Notes: a model not told the origin generated them from the sequence alone. Numbered from the stretch's first letter, positions 1 through 5,542 are shown. The stretch is 6,548 nucleotides of DNA from Oscillospiraceae bacterium (GCA_031271475.1 JAISVP010000021.1:1-6548); one strand, 5' to 3'. A program made the numbers and translations.

Positions 1-96
1 TGCCGGCTTCTGAGAGAATACGGGGAGATTATCGGCACAGGAGAATGCGAATATGCCGCCACACTGGAACACTGGGAATGCGCGGACAGTCAGTAA
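1..96 (+). CDS. 3' end of an unrecognised gene (partial)
   Basis: The first reading frame is open from the window edge to a TAA at 94-96, giving 31 residues that end in EHWECADSQ. The composition (mixed Glu, Leu, Gly and Tyr with a Trp near the end) looks like a normal soluble protein C-terminus. I do not recognise the family. The plus-strand frame starting at base 3 is also open, to 114, but its Arg-rich translation looks like a shadow. No T-rich terminator follows; the next structure is the repeat element at 141-233. The call rests only on frame openness and composition over a short stretch. Confidence 0.4.
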   Translation, partial: CRLLREYGEIIGTGECEYAATLEHWECADSQ

Positions 97-140
97 CAGA
101 CCGCGAAATGTAATTACGGCAACCCTGATACAGTAATTAC

Positions 141-233
141 AGTAATTTCGATGAGAACAGGCTTAGCCTGTTCTCATCGATGCACGATTGCGTGTGGGGT
201 CTCGGGTTTGCCGAAACCATAGCCGTCAGGAAC
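141..233 (+). repeat. Structured intergenic repeat element, copy A
   Basis: This stretch read on the plus strand aligns with the minus strand of 917-1012 (copy B). Shared blocks, in order, are AGTAATTTCGA, a GGCT-centred segment, GCACG...GCG, GGTCTCGG, TTTGCCG, ACC, TAGCCGT and AG.AAC. It contains a long hairpin (148-180), a short CACG/CGTG hairpin around 183-194, and a weaker GGTCTCGG/CCGAAACC hairpin at 198-218. Several stem positions differ from copy B while the hairpin layout is kept. It lies between the plus-strand gene tail at 1-96 and the 3' end of rpe, and is inverted relative to copy B. No transposase or clear terminal inverted repeats are visible. Confidence 0.65.
148..180. other. 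33-base perfect palindrome (16-bp arms, 1-base centre)
   Basis: Arms at 148-163 and 165-180 are exact reverse complements (TCGATGAGAACAGGCT) around a single T at 164. It could form a strong hairpin as RNA or a cruciform as DNA. It is the first hairpin of repeat copy A; the matching part of copy B is far less well paired. It could end transcripts from either side, but neither flank has a T-run. Just before it, GTAATTAC occurs twice (110-117 and 133-140), followed by another AGTAATT. Confidence 0.75.
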
Positions 234-249
234 GGATATATCCCGAAAA

Positions 250-885
250 TTAAAAACCACCCAATTCCAAAACCGCCTGTGCAAAATCTTTTTGCTTAAA
301 GAGATAACTTCCGGAAACCAAAATGTCCGCACCGGCTTCCCGTGCCGGTTTTGCCGTAACGGAATCAATACCGCCGTCAACCGCAACAGTAACACCGTAA
401 GATTTTACAGCCGGAACTTTACTTAATACATCCGGAATAAATGCCTGTCCGCCGAATCCGGGAAACACCGACATAATCAATACCGTATCAACGCAGTCCA
501 AATACGGGAAGATATTTTCCGCAGGCGTATCCGGATTAACGGCAATACCCGCTTTTTTTCCGCACGCCTTAATCTGTTTGATAACATCGCGCGGCTGACA
601 GTCAGATTCGGCATGGAATGTAATAATGTCCGCACCCGCACTTGCAAACTGTTCAATATAACATTGGGGCTTCGCAATCATTAAATGTACGTCCAACAAA
701 AGATCCGTTGCCTTCCTGACAGATTCAAGAACAGGAATTCCAAAAGTTATATTGTTAACAAACACGCCGTCCATAACATCGAAATGCAAAAGATCAGCCG
801 TGCTTCCGGCGATTTTTTTTATTTCACCTTCCAGATTCAAAAAGTCTGCTGACAGCAGTGAAACAGAAACCTGTATTTTTTTCAT
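250..885 (-). CDS. rpe: Ribulose-phosphate 3-epimerase
   Basis: It interconverts D-ribulose 5-phosphate and D-xylulose 5-phosphate in the non-oxidative pentose phosphate pathway in the cytosol, as a metal-dependent TIM barrel. Family signatures are in order: SLLSADF near residue 10, LHFDVMDG at 33-40 (metal ligand His34, catalytic Asp36), DVHLMI at 65-70 (His67), MSVFPGFGGQ at 138-147, VDGGI at 169-173 (Asp170) and GADILVSGSYLF at 185-196 (phosphate-binding end). At 211 residues it is slightly shorter than most bacterial homologues (about 215-225), mainly in the helix before VDGGI. Phe141 stands where many homologues have Asn (MTVNPGFGG). It starts at ATG 885 behind a purine-rich GAGGGAGGG. 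It appears to be transcribed alone from the promoter at 1033-1061, with repeat copy B in its leader and copy A, inverted, beyond its stop. Confidence 0.96.
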   Translation of the reverse strand: MKKIQVSVSLLSADFLNLEGEIKKIAGSTADLLHFDVMDGVFVNNITFGIPVLESVRKATDLLLDVHLMIAKPQCYIEQFASAGADIITFHAESDCQPRDVIKQIKACGKKAGIAVNPDTPAENIFPYLDCVDTVLIMSVFPGFGGQAFIPDVLSKVPAVKSYGVTVAVDGGIDSVTAKPAREAGADILVSGSYLFKQKDFAQAVLELGGF

Positions 886-895
886 ACCCTCCCTC
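886..895 (-). promoter_or_regulatory. rpe ribosome binding site
   Basis: Read on the minus strand this is GAGGGAGGGT directly before the ATG. The anti-16S match is good, though the spacing is tight if the GGGAGGG core is used. It supports the chosen start and means the repeat-bearing leader ends right at the initiation region. Confidence 0.6.
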
Positions 896-916
896 TCAGT
901 AACCTCTTATACAGCA

Positions 917-1012
917 GTTTCTAACGGCTACGGTCCCGGCAAAGCCGAGACCCGCGCGCAAATGCGTGCGCCGATAAGGACTTCGCTTAGCCCGTTCGGG
1001 GTCGAAATTACT
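917..1012 (-). repeat. Structured intergenic repeat element, copy B (rpe leader)
   Basis: Read on the minus strand this matches copy A (141-233) from AGTAATTTCGA to TAGCCGTTAGAAAC. It carries a 9-bp hairpin GGTCTCGGC-TTT-GCCGGGACC (932-952, one G-T pair) and a GC-rich hairpin at 953-970 (7 of 8 positions paired). The long palindrome of copy A is only partly pairable here. It lies wholly between the predicted rpe transcription start (about 1026) and the rpe start codon, so it should be part of the rpe mRNA leader. Leader control is possible but not shown; no T-run follows a hairpin as an intrinsic attenuator would need. Confidence 0.65.
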
Positions 1013-1032
1013 ATATCGGAGATTTCTTTACT

Positions 1033-1061
1033 ATTATAATACATTTTTCATCATTTGTCAA
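1033..1061 (-). promoter_or_regulatory. Consensus sigma-A promoter for rpe
   Basis: On the minus strand the -35 box is TTGACA (1056-1061) and the -10 box is TATAAT (1033-1038), separated by exactly 17 bases. Both hexamers match consensus perfectly. The predicted start is near 1026, giving an rpe leader of about 140 bases that contains repeat copy B. The promoter sits just past the ruvX stop, so rpe can be transcribed independently of the mscS-ruvX operon. Confidence 0.88.
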
Positions 1062-1099
1062 CAGTTTTCATCGGCAAACGGAACTTTTACACAGTAATT

Positions 1100-1519
1100 C
1101 TAACTCAGATTGCCGTACTGCGGACTGTCAAGGTAGCTTTGCAGGATTATCACGGCGGCTACGGCATCAATTACAGCCTTGCGCTTTTTACCGCGTGTAT
1201 CAGTGGCATTAAGGCAGTTCACAGCCGATTTGGTAGTATTCCTTTCATCCCAAAGCTGTACGGGCAGGGAGGACATACGTCCTAATTCAGCGGCGAATTC
1301 CTCCGAAAGCTTGGCTCTGGGACCCACAGTATTATTCATGTTTTTAGGATACCCGACCACAATCTTCTCAGCTTTGCATTCGATTGCCTTTTCGCATACC
1401 TTTTTAACGCATTCCTTAAAATTCCGCTCTTGTATAACACATACCGGAAACGCAAAACCGCTCTCACTTACCGCAAGCCCCGTCCGCACACTTCCGACAT
1501 CAACCGCCATTATTTTCAT
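1100..1519 (-). CDS. ruvX: YqgF/RuvX family nuclease (putative pre-16S rRNA nuclease / Holliday junction resolvase)
   Basis: The protein has 139 residues, the usual length for this RNase H-fold family, whose members act in 16S rRNA 5'-end maturation and were first named as Holliday junction resolvase-like proteins. Seen motifs: AVDVGSVRTGLAVS at 5-18 (acidic Asp7), VVGYPKNMNNTVGPRA at 54-69 (usually VVGLP.NM.GT.GPRA), WDERNTT at 90-96 (acidic Asp91/Glu92) and DAVAAVIILQSYL at 118-130 (Asp118). All acidic metal-binding positions are present. The ATG overlaps the stop of the upstream channel gene as ATGA and is preceded by GGAGTGAG, so translation is probably coupled. A second Met at residue 4 is possible, but the first ATG has the better-spaced ribosome binding site. 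Confidence 0.93.
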   Translation of the reverse strand: MKIMAVDVGSVRTGLAVSESGFAFPVCVIQERNFKECVKKVCEKAIECKAEKIVVGYPKNMNNTVGPRAKLSEEFAAELGRMSSLPVQLWDERNTTKSAVNCLNATDTRGKKRKAVIDAVAAVIILQSYLDSPQYGNLS

Positions 1520-2403
1520 TGTCTCACTCCGTCATTCTTTTTGGGGGTTTGCGCCCCTGCCGACACTCCCCTGCTCGCCGGAAGCTTCACTCCCTGCATA
1601 TCAAACCGCACCTTAGCCGCATCATATATACCGTATCTTACATTCCAGTAATCGCACGGCAAAGTCCAGACATAGGCATTCACCGTAACGAAATCCACGC
1701 CGGATTCCCCGTAATGCACGGCGGGTTCGGGGGCTTTAAGAACACCCGTATTTGTGTCTATAAGGTCTTTTACAATTGTTCTTGCCGTTTCGGAATCGGA
1801 ATCGCTGCTGATTTTAAATTCCATGTCAAGGCGGCGTTTATCGCATTCGTTAAAGTTCACAAGCGTTCCGGCAGTAATATTACCGTTTGGGATATAAACG
1901 GTTTTATTGTCCGGCGTGATAAGTTTTGTATAGAGAATAGAAATGGATTCGACAGTACCCTCCGAGCCGCATGTTTCAATATAATCTCCTGACTTAAACG
2001 AACGTGAAAACAAAATGATAAACCCTCCGGCGACATTTGACAAGCTGTTCTGGAGCGCCAGCCCGACAGCAAGCCCCGCGGCACCGATTACGGCGACAAT
2101 TGAAGTCATCGGAACATTCAAAAGCGTCAAAGTAATCACCGCTAAAACGGTATAGAATAAAATTTTAATCAGGGATTTCAAAAATCCGGCGGCAGTTTTA
2201 TCAATATTAGAGCGTTTCAAGGCTTTTCCGACAATGCCAAGGATTACCTTTCCTGCCAAAAGCCCCAGTACAAAAACGGCAAGAGCAAACAGCAAGGCAG
2301 GCAAATGCTCCATAAACTTCTCCCATATGTCAGTAAAGAAACCCGCCGTACGTTCGACAGTAGCCGCAACATCTTCCGCGAAATCCGAATTCTGTGTAAG
2401 CAT
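1516..2403 (-). CDS. MscS-family small-conductance mechanosensitive ion channel
   Basis: Membrane channel that opens under membrane tension to release solutes during hypo-osmotic shock. It has 295 residues, close to the compact E. coli MscS type (286). An amphipathic N-terminus (about 1-30) precedes three membrane spans at about 34-60, 76-96 and 100-133. The third is the Gly/Ala-rich pore helix (IGAAGLAVGLALQNSLSNVAGG), followed by the FSRSFKSGDYIE start of the beta domain and VYIPNGNI at 169-176. A cytosolic alpha/beta domain ends near FDMQGVKLP (268-275), and a hydrophilic tail of about 20 residues follows. ATG 2403 has only a GGGGGAC-like ribosome binding site but lies about 25 bases after a predicted transcription start. 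It is the first gene of an operon with ruvX; the two share 4 bases. Confidence 0.95.
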   Translation of the reverse strand: MLTQNSDFAEDVAATVERTAGFFTDIWEKFMEHLPALLFALAVFVLGLLAGKVILGIVGKALKRSNIDKTAAGFLKSLIKILFYTVLAVITLTLLNVPMTSIVAVIGAAGLAVGLALQNSLSNVAGGFIILFSRSFKSGDYIETCGSEGTVESISILYTKLITPDNKTVYIPNGNITAGTLVNFNECDKRRLDMEFKISSDSDSETARTIVKDLIDTNTGVLKAPEPAVHYGESGVDFVTVNAYVWTLPCDYWNVRYGIYDAAKVRFDMQGVKLPASRGVSAGAQTPKKNDGVRQ

Positions 2404-2434
2404 ATCAGTCCCCCGTTAAAATATCTGTACCAAT

Positions 2435-2463
2435 ATCATAACATATTCCCCCGCAAAAGTCAA
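2435..2463 (-). promoter_or_regulatory. Consensus sigma-A promoter for the mscS-ruvX operon
   Basis: On the minus strand: TTGACT (2458-2463), a 17-base spacer, and TATGAT (2435-2440) preceded by TG plus one base (extended -10). The predicted start is near 2428, so the leader is about 25 bases. It lies directly beyond the terminator of the upstream minus-strand gene. Confidence 0.85.
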
Positions 2464-2465
2464 GC

Positions 2466-2497
2466 AAAAAGAAAAAAGCCCCATACGGAGCCTTTTT
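2466..2497 (-). terminator. Intrinsic terminator of the small gene at 2513-2812
   Basis: Read on the minus strand: AAAAAGGCTCC, loop GTAT, GGGGCTTTTTT, then CTTTTTGC. The stem pairs with one bulged G and one G-T pair, and the T-run is strong. It lies 16 bases after the stop of the minus-strand gene and before the mscS promoter, so it insulates the two units. The A-rich left arm might allow some function on the plus strand as well. Confidence 0.78.
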
Positions 2498-2512
2498 CAT
2501 AAAAAGCTTAAA

Positions 2513-2812
2513 TTAACTTTTCATTGCCGCTAACTGTGCTGGAAGTGCGTCAATCATTTCGATACAGTTTTTAAGAGATCTGTAGACATCGATAATTAAT
2601 ATCATTTCACCGCCGTTAACAGTTTTATCAACCGTTAATGCTGTATCTGAAGCAGATTTTAAAACTGCTTTATAAGTCCCCGGATTTTCGTTGCTGGCAC
2701 TAAGAAAAACAACTTCATCATCCGTCTTACAGGTTATATAGCAATTACCCAGAACAGGGGTAAGAGTACTTAATACGACCGTTGCCAACTTTAAAGTGCG
2801 TAGGTGCTGCAC
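2513..2812 (-). CDS. Hypothetical protein, probably the 3' part of a frame-shifted gene
   Basis: The open frame gives 99 residues from a GTG at 2812 to a TAA at 2513. I do not recognise the family. The C-terminal two thirds, from about NCYITCKTDDEV onward, looks like a folded beta-rich segment followed by an amphipathic helix (IDVYRSLKNCIEMIDALPAQLAAM). It has no clear signal peptide or membrane span. The first 20 or so residues look weak as coding: the GTG lacks a ribosome binding site, an in-frame TAG directly precedes it, and codons such as CTA and CGC appear. In the same stretch another minus-strand frame (2745-2873) reads more naturally. A single-base change near the CCCC run (2757-2760) or the GGG run (2748-2750, both minus-strand letters) would join them. 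A terminator at 2466-2497 and a promoter at 2999-3027 frame the unit. Confidence 0.5.
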   Translation of the reverse strand: MQHLRTLKLATVVLSTLTPVLGNCYITCKTDDEVVFLSASNENPGTYKAVLKSASDTALTVDKTVNGGEMILIIDVYRSLKNCIEMIDALPAQLAAMKS

Positions 2813-2873
2813 CTATGAAATTGGAAACATCACTCTTAAACTTAACAGTAGTAACATTAGTAAGTTGAACCCA
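2745..2873 (-). pseudogene. Probable 5' fragment of the broken gene at 2513-2812
   Basis: This minus-strand frame is open for 42 codons and reads VQLTNVTTVKFKSDVSNF then IGAAPTHFKVGNGRIKYSYP before stopping at a TAA (2745-2747). It is offset by one base from the 2513-2812 frame and overlaps its start. Its codon choice (GTT, ACT, AAG, GAT, AAC, GGT) resembles the well-behaved part of the downstream frame. No start codon or ribosome binding site is visible in this frame and a TGA lies just upstream (2874-2876), so the 5' end is also damaged or missing. Read as one decayed gene with its two surviving pieces in different frames. Confidence 0.38.
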
Positions 2874-2998
2874 TCAGAACAAGCGTTGTAGGAGCCGCAC
2901 TGGAGGAAAAAGAGAACGCCGAAATCATTGTTGCCGATTTACCGCAACAACATATACATAACAATAACTTTCTGACCTTTGCACTATACTTCCCCTAC

Positions 2999-3027
2999 AT
3001 CATATTAAAATCTCTTAATAAAGTCAA
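2999..3027 (-). promoter_or_regulatory. Consensus sigma-A promoter facing left
   Basis: On the minus strand: TTGACT (3022-3027), a 17-base spacer, TATGAT (2999-3004). Both boxes are the same hexamers as in the mscS promoter. The predicted start is near 2992, about 120 bases before the first readable piece of the small decayed gene (2873), so it either serves that gene or makes a transcript of about 500 bases ending at the terminator 2466-2497. Confidence 0.75.
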
Positions 3028-3082
3028 TATATAAAAATGAATAACATAATATTGTACATAAAAGCGGCTTTGAGATCTGCGT

Positions 3083-3105
3083 TTTTTGTGCAAACTGCAC
3101 AAAAA
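3083..3105. promoter_or_regulatory. Perfect palindrome, candidate operator of the cellulase gene
   Basis: TTTTTGTGCA (3083-3092) and TGCACAAAAA (3096-3105) are exact reverse complements around AAC. It ends 19 bases before the cellulase -35 box and lies between two divergent consensus promoters. A dimeric regulator bound here could act on either. The core TGTGCA-N3-TGCACA lacks the central CG typical of many LacI-family sites, so I assign no regulator family. As a terminator it is weak: only about 5 GC-containing stem pairs, and no T-run outside the stem. Confidence 0.6.
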
Positions 3106-3124
3106 CATAACTTATATAATTTTG

Positions 3125-3153
3125 TTGACAAAAGTGAAGATATGTGGTATACT
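3125..3153 (+). promoter_or_regulatory. Consensus sigma-A promoter of the GH9 cellulase gene
   Basis: TTGACA (3125-3130), a 17-base spacer and TATACT (3148-3153), with TG plus one base before the -10 box (extended -10). An A/T-rich stretch lies directly upstream of the -35. The predicted start is near 3160, giving a leader of about 25 bases. Such a near-perfect promoter suggests strong basal activity held in check by a repressor, possibly at 3083-3105. Confidence 0.88.
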
Positions 3154-3174
3154 GTATATGAATTAATTTTTTAT

Positions 3175-3180
3175 GGAGGT
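3175..3180 (+). promoter_or_regulatory. Ribosome binding site of the cellulase gene
   Basis: GGAGGT lies 5 bases before ATG 3186. It is a near-perfect anti-16S match and fixes the start. The resulting N-terminus is a good signal peptide, which agrees. Confidence 0.85.
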
Positions 3181-3185
3181 AGAAT

Positions 3186-5495
3186 ATGAAGTTTAAGAAA
3201 TGCGGAAGTCTGCTTATTGCCGCCGTTCTGGCATCCGGCGCAATGCCGGGGCTGACGGAATATGCGGCGGACGGATTCGAGGCTAACTATGCGGAAGCCT
3301 TGCAGAAATCGCTGTTCTTTTATGAGGTTCAGCAGGCCGGGCCCCTGCCTGACTGGAACCGTGTGGAATGGCGCGGGGATGCCACTGTTACGGACGAAGT
3401 CCCCGGAGGATGGTATGACGCAGGCGACCATGTTAAATTTAATTTGCCGATGGCATATACGGCGGCAACGCTTGCATGGGGACTGTATCAGTATGCGGAC
3501 GGCGTAAAAGCCGCCGGACAGTACGATATTTATGCAAACAATTTAATGTTTGCACTGGATTATTTCGTTCTGTGTGATTTGGGTGACGAGGTAATATATC
3601 AGGTAGGAAACGGACAGATTGACCATTCATGGTGGGGCCCTGTGGAAATGCTTGAGTACGGCGTAACCGACCAAGGCGGGGATTACGGTGCCGCCCGCGC
3701 TGTTCTTAAAGGCACAAGCTCCGCAGTTTGCGGTGAGATGGCGGCGGCGCTTGCGGCAGGATACTGTGCCCTTAAAGACAGCCATCCGGAAAAAGCGGCG
3801 GTTTATCTTGAACACGCCGAAAATATTTTCGCGTTGGCGGACGCGACACGCAGTAATGACGAATACAACACAAGTGATGCGAATAATTTCTATCATTCAA
3901 GTCATTTTTATGACGATTTGTTTTTTGCGGCAAATTGGCTTTACACAGCAACAAGTCAGCAGAAATACTTGGACTTGGCAACATCTTACATCCCTAATCT
4001 CGATAAGGAACTCGGCAGAGATGAACTGAAATATACATGGGGCTACTGTTGGGACGACGTTATGCAGGGAGCAATGCTTCTGTATGCAATAAACACGGAA
4101 AATCCAACATATATAGCACATGTAAAAAAACATCTTGACCACTGGATTACCGCTCCCGGGCAGCCTGTAATTGCTCCGGGCGGACTGCGCTGGCTTATGG
4201 AATGGGGCAGTTTAAGGCACGCTACAGGTGCGGCGTTTACTGCTGCCGTTGCCTGTGATACCGTGCTTAAGGGAACGGATACGTCCGTATATGTGGATTT
4301 TTATGAAACGCAGGTTGACTACTGCCTCGGTAAAAATCCCTCGAACCACAGCTATATGGTAGGATACGGGGAGAACTCCTCATTAAACGTCCATCACAGA
4401 ACAGCGCATGGGTCGTGGAAAAACGATCTTGCCATTCCCGACAATAACCGGCATATACTTTACGGTGCGCTTGCGGGAGGTCCCGGACAGGACGGTTCTT
4501 ATCAGGATGACAGGGGTAACTATCAGAATAATGAGGTTGCCTGTGACTACAACGCAGGATTTACGGCAATGCTTGCGAAAATGAGCGAGGTATACGGCGG
4601 AACTCCCGATCCTAATTTCCCCGAACCCGAACAGAAAGATGCCGAAATCTATATTGAGGCGAAGCTCTCCAATCCCGGTGCAAGCGGAGTGACGTTAAGT
4701 TTTAAATATACAAACCATTCCGCATGGCCCGCAAGAGTTGAAGATAACATCTCATATAAATATTTTATGGATCTGTCGGAAGTCATTGCGGCAGGATATG
4801 CACCTGAGGATGTCGTCACACGGTGTGACCGCGATCAGGCGGAAATGTATGCCGGAGAGGGTGTTGCACCGGCTGTAATTTCTCCCATAAAGCATTACAA
4901 AGACGATATTTATTACGTGGAAATTACCTATCCGGACGGAAGGGCGGCTATGCCGATAGGCGAGGGACGCCATCAGTGTGAGATGATGTTAGCTATCGTA
5001 TTCCCGGATTACGGAAGCGGCTGGAATACGGAAAACGATTACTCGAACGGTGATTTGTTAGGCGGAGAAGCTGTAATCTCTGAAAAGATTCCGGTATACA
5101 GGAACGGCGCACTGATTTTCGGTGTAGAACCTGACGGAACAAAAGCACCCGATAAACCCGACCCGCCCGATAAACCGGATCCGCCCGATAAGCCAGACCC
5201 ACCCGATAAGCCAGACCCGCCCGATAAGCCCGATCCGCCGGAAAACCCCGATGGCGGCTGGAAGTGGGGCGATGTTAATAACAACGGTGAAGTAACCGCC
5301 GAGGATATTGTGTTAACGGCGAAAATCATCATGGAACAGCTGACAGTTATGGATTTTGCGGACGGTAACAGTTACGACTATGACACTGTAGGTTATGTAC
5401 AGTCCCATGCATATTCAAAACTTGAGGATCTTTCGGATCCTAACGTGAAAGACTTGATGTATACTGTACTGACTGTTACAGGCGGAGTTTCTTAA
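3186..5495 (+). CDS. Secreted GH9 cellulase with CBM3 and C-terminal dockerin
   Basis: Endo-beta-1,4-glucanase of the GH9-CBM3c architecture, a type often processive on cellulose, with 769 residues. A signal peptide (Lys-rich start, hydrophobic core 8-22, cleavage probably within 19-28) precedes a GH9 barrel from about 33 to 466. Its landmarks are GGWYDAGDHVKFNLP at 74-88 (Asp78 and Asp81, the base-side aspartates), DHSWWGP at 146-152, WGYCWDD at 285-291, HHRTAHGSW at 403-411, RHILYGALAGGPG at 422-434 and NNEVACDYNAGF at 448-459 (Glu450, the general acid). A CBM3 follows at about 487-648 (HSAWPARV, YFMDLSEVIAAGY, YYVEI); its position behind GH9 suggests the CBM3c type that feeds the chain to the catalytic site. 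A linker of five PDKPDP units (655-684) leads to a dockerin at about 694-769. Its first calcium loop, DVNNNGEVTAED at 696-707, is canonical; the second half is divergent. The loop before GGWYDAGD is shorter than in many GH9-CBM3c enzymes. Transcribed alone. Confidence 0.96.
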   Translation: MKFKKCGSLLIAAVLASGAMPGLTEYAADGFEANYAEALQKSLFFYEVQQAGPLPDWNRVEWRGDATVTDEVPGGWYDAGDHVKFNLPMAYTAATLAWGLYQYADGVKAAGQYDIYANNLMFALDYFVLCDLGDEVIYQVGNGQIDHSWWGPVEMLEYGVTDQGGDYGAARAVLKGTSSAVCGEMAAALAAGYCALKDSHPEKAAVYLEHAENIFALADATRSNDEYNTSDANNFYHSSHFYDDLFFAANWLYTATSQQKYLDLATSYIPNLDKELGRDELKYTWGYCWDDVMQGAMLLYAINTENPTYIAHVKKHLDHWITAPGQPVIAPGGLRWLMEWGSLRHATGAAFTAAVACDTVLKGTDTSVYVDFYETQVDYCLGKNPSNHSYMVGYGENSSLNVHHRTAHGSWKNDLAIPDNNRHILYGALAGGPGQDGSYQDDRGNYQNNEVACDYNAGFTAMLAKMSEVYGGTPDPNFPEPEQKDAEIYIEAKLSNPGASGVTLSFKYTNHSAWPARVEDNISYKYFMDLSEVIAAGYAPEDVVTRCDRDQAEMYAGEGVAPAVISPIKHYKDDIYYVEITYPDGRAAMPIGEGRHQCEMMLAIVFPDYGSGWNTENDYSNGDLLGGEAVISEKIPVYRNGALIFGVEPDGTKAPDKPDPPDKPDPPDKPDPPDKPDPPDKPDPPENPDGGWKWGDVNNNGEVTAEDIVLTAKIIMEQLTVMDFADGNSYDYDTVGYVQSHAYSKLEDLSDPNVKDLMYTVLTVTGGVS
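5148..5237 (+). repeat. Five tandem 18-base units encoding the PDKPDP linker
   Basis: Five in-frame copies of CCC-GAT-AAR-CCN-GAY-CCN encode PDKPDP five times; a sixth degraded unit (PENPDG) follows. Units differ at synonymous third positions (CCC, CCG or CCA; GAT or GAC; AAA or AAG), and the last three are the most alike, pointing to recent unit duplication. The linker is acidic and proline-rich and joins CBM3 to the dockerin. Copy number may vary between strains. Confidence 0.93.
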
Positions 5496-5505
5496 TCTTG
5501 AATAT

Positions 5506-5542
5506 AAAAAGACATTATTCCGCAATGGAATAATGTCTTTTT
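5506..5542. terminator. Bidirectional intrinsic terminator between the cellulase gene and tuf
   Basis: AAAAAGACATTATTCC (5506-5521), loop GCAAT, and GGAATAATGTCTTTTT (5527-5542) form a perfect 16-bp stem with a T-run on each strand. It starts 10 bases after the cellulase stop and lies 45 bases from the tuf stop, so it can end both converging transcripts. Confidence 0.9.

Larger units (their letters stand above)
2874..3124. other. Intergenic region between divergent promoters
   Basis: No convincing gene lies here. It becomes strongly AT-rich from about 2950 rightward. It contains the leftward promoter (2999-3027), a 7-bp inverted repeat TTGTTGC...GCAACAA (2928-2950) that would lie in the leftward transcript leader, and the palindrome at 3083-3105. 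A plus-strand frame open from 2864 to 3034 has protein-like composition early on (VVGAALEEKENAEIIVADLP) but has no ATG, GTG or TTG start. It may be a gene remnant or chance. Confidence 0.5.

Noticed and set aside
3..114. Alternative plus-strand frame at the left edge
   Set aside because: Arg-rich translation typical of a shadow frame; the first frame ending at 96 has a more natural composition.
148..180. Palindrome as a standard intrinsic terminator
   Set aside because: No T-run follows it on either strand, so it was kept as a palindrome of unknown role.
174..395. Minus-strand open frame of 73 codons overlapping the end of rpe
   Set aside because: Same-strand shadow of rpe running into repeat copy A; the rpe frame has full family motifs.
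752..1039. Plus-strand open frame of 95 codons over the rpe start and leader
   Set aside because: It lies antisense to rpe and the repeat element, has no ribosome binding site, and its similarity to the frame around 174-240 comes only from the shared repeat.
5148..5237. Short regular repeats as a possible CRISPR array
   Set aside because: Units are contiguous with no spacers and are in frame with the cellulase; they encode its linker.
5039..5332. Minus-strand frame with a repeated SGGSGL pattern
   Set aside because: It is the antisense image of the PDKPDP linker of the cellulase gene; no start signal.
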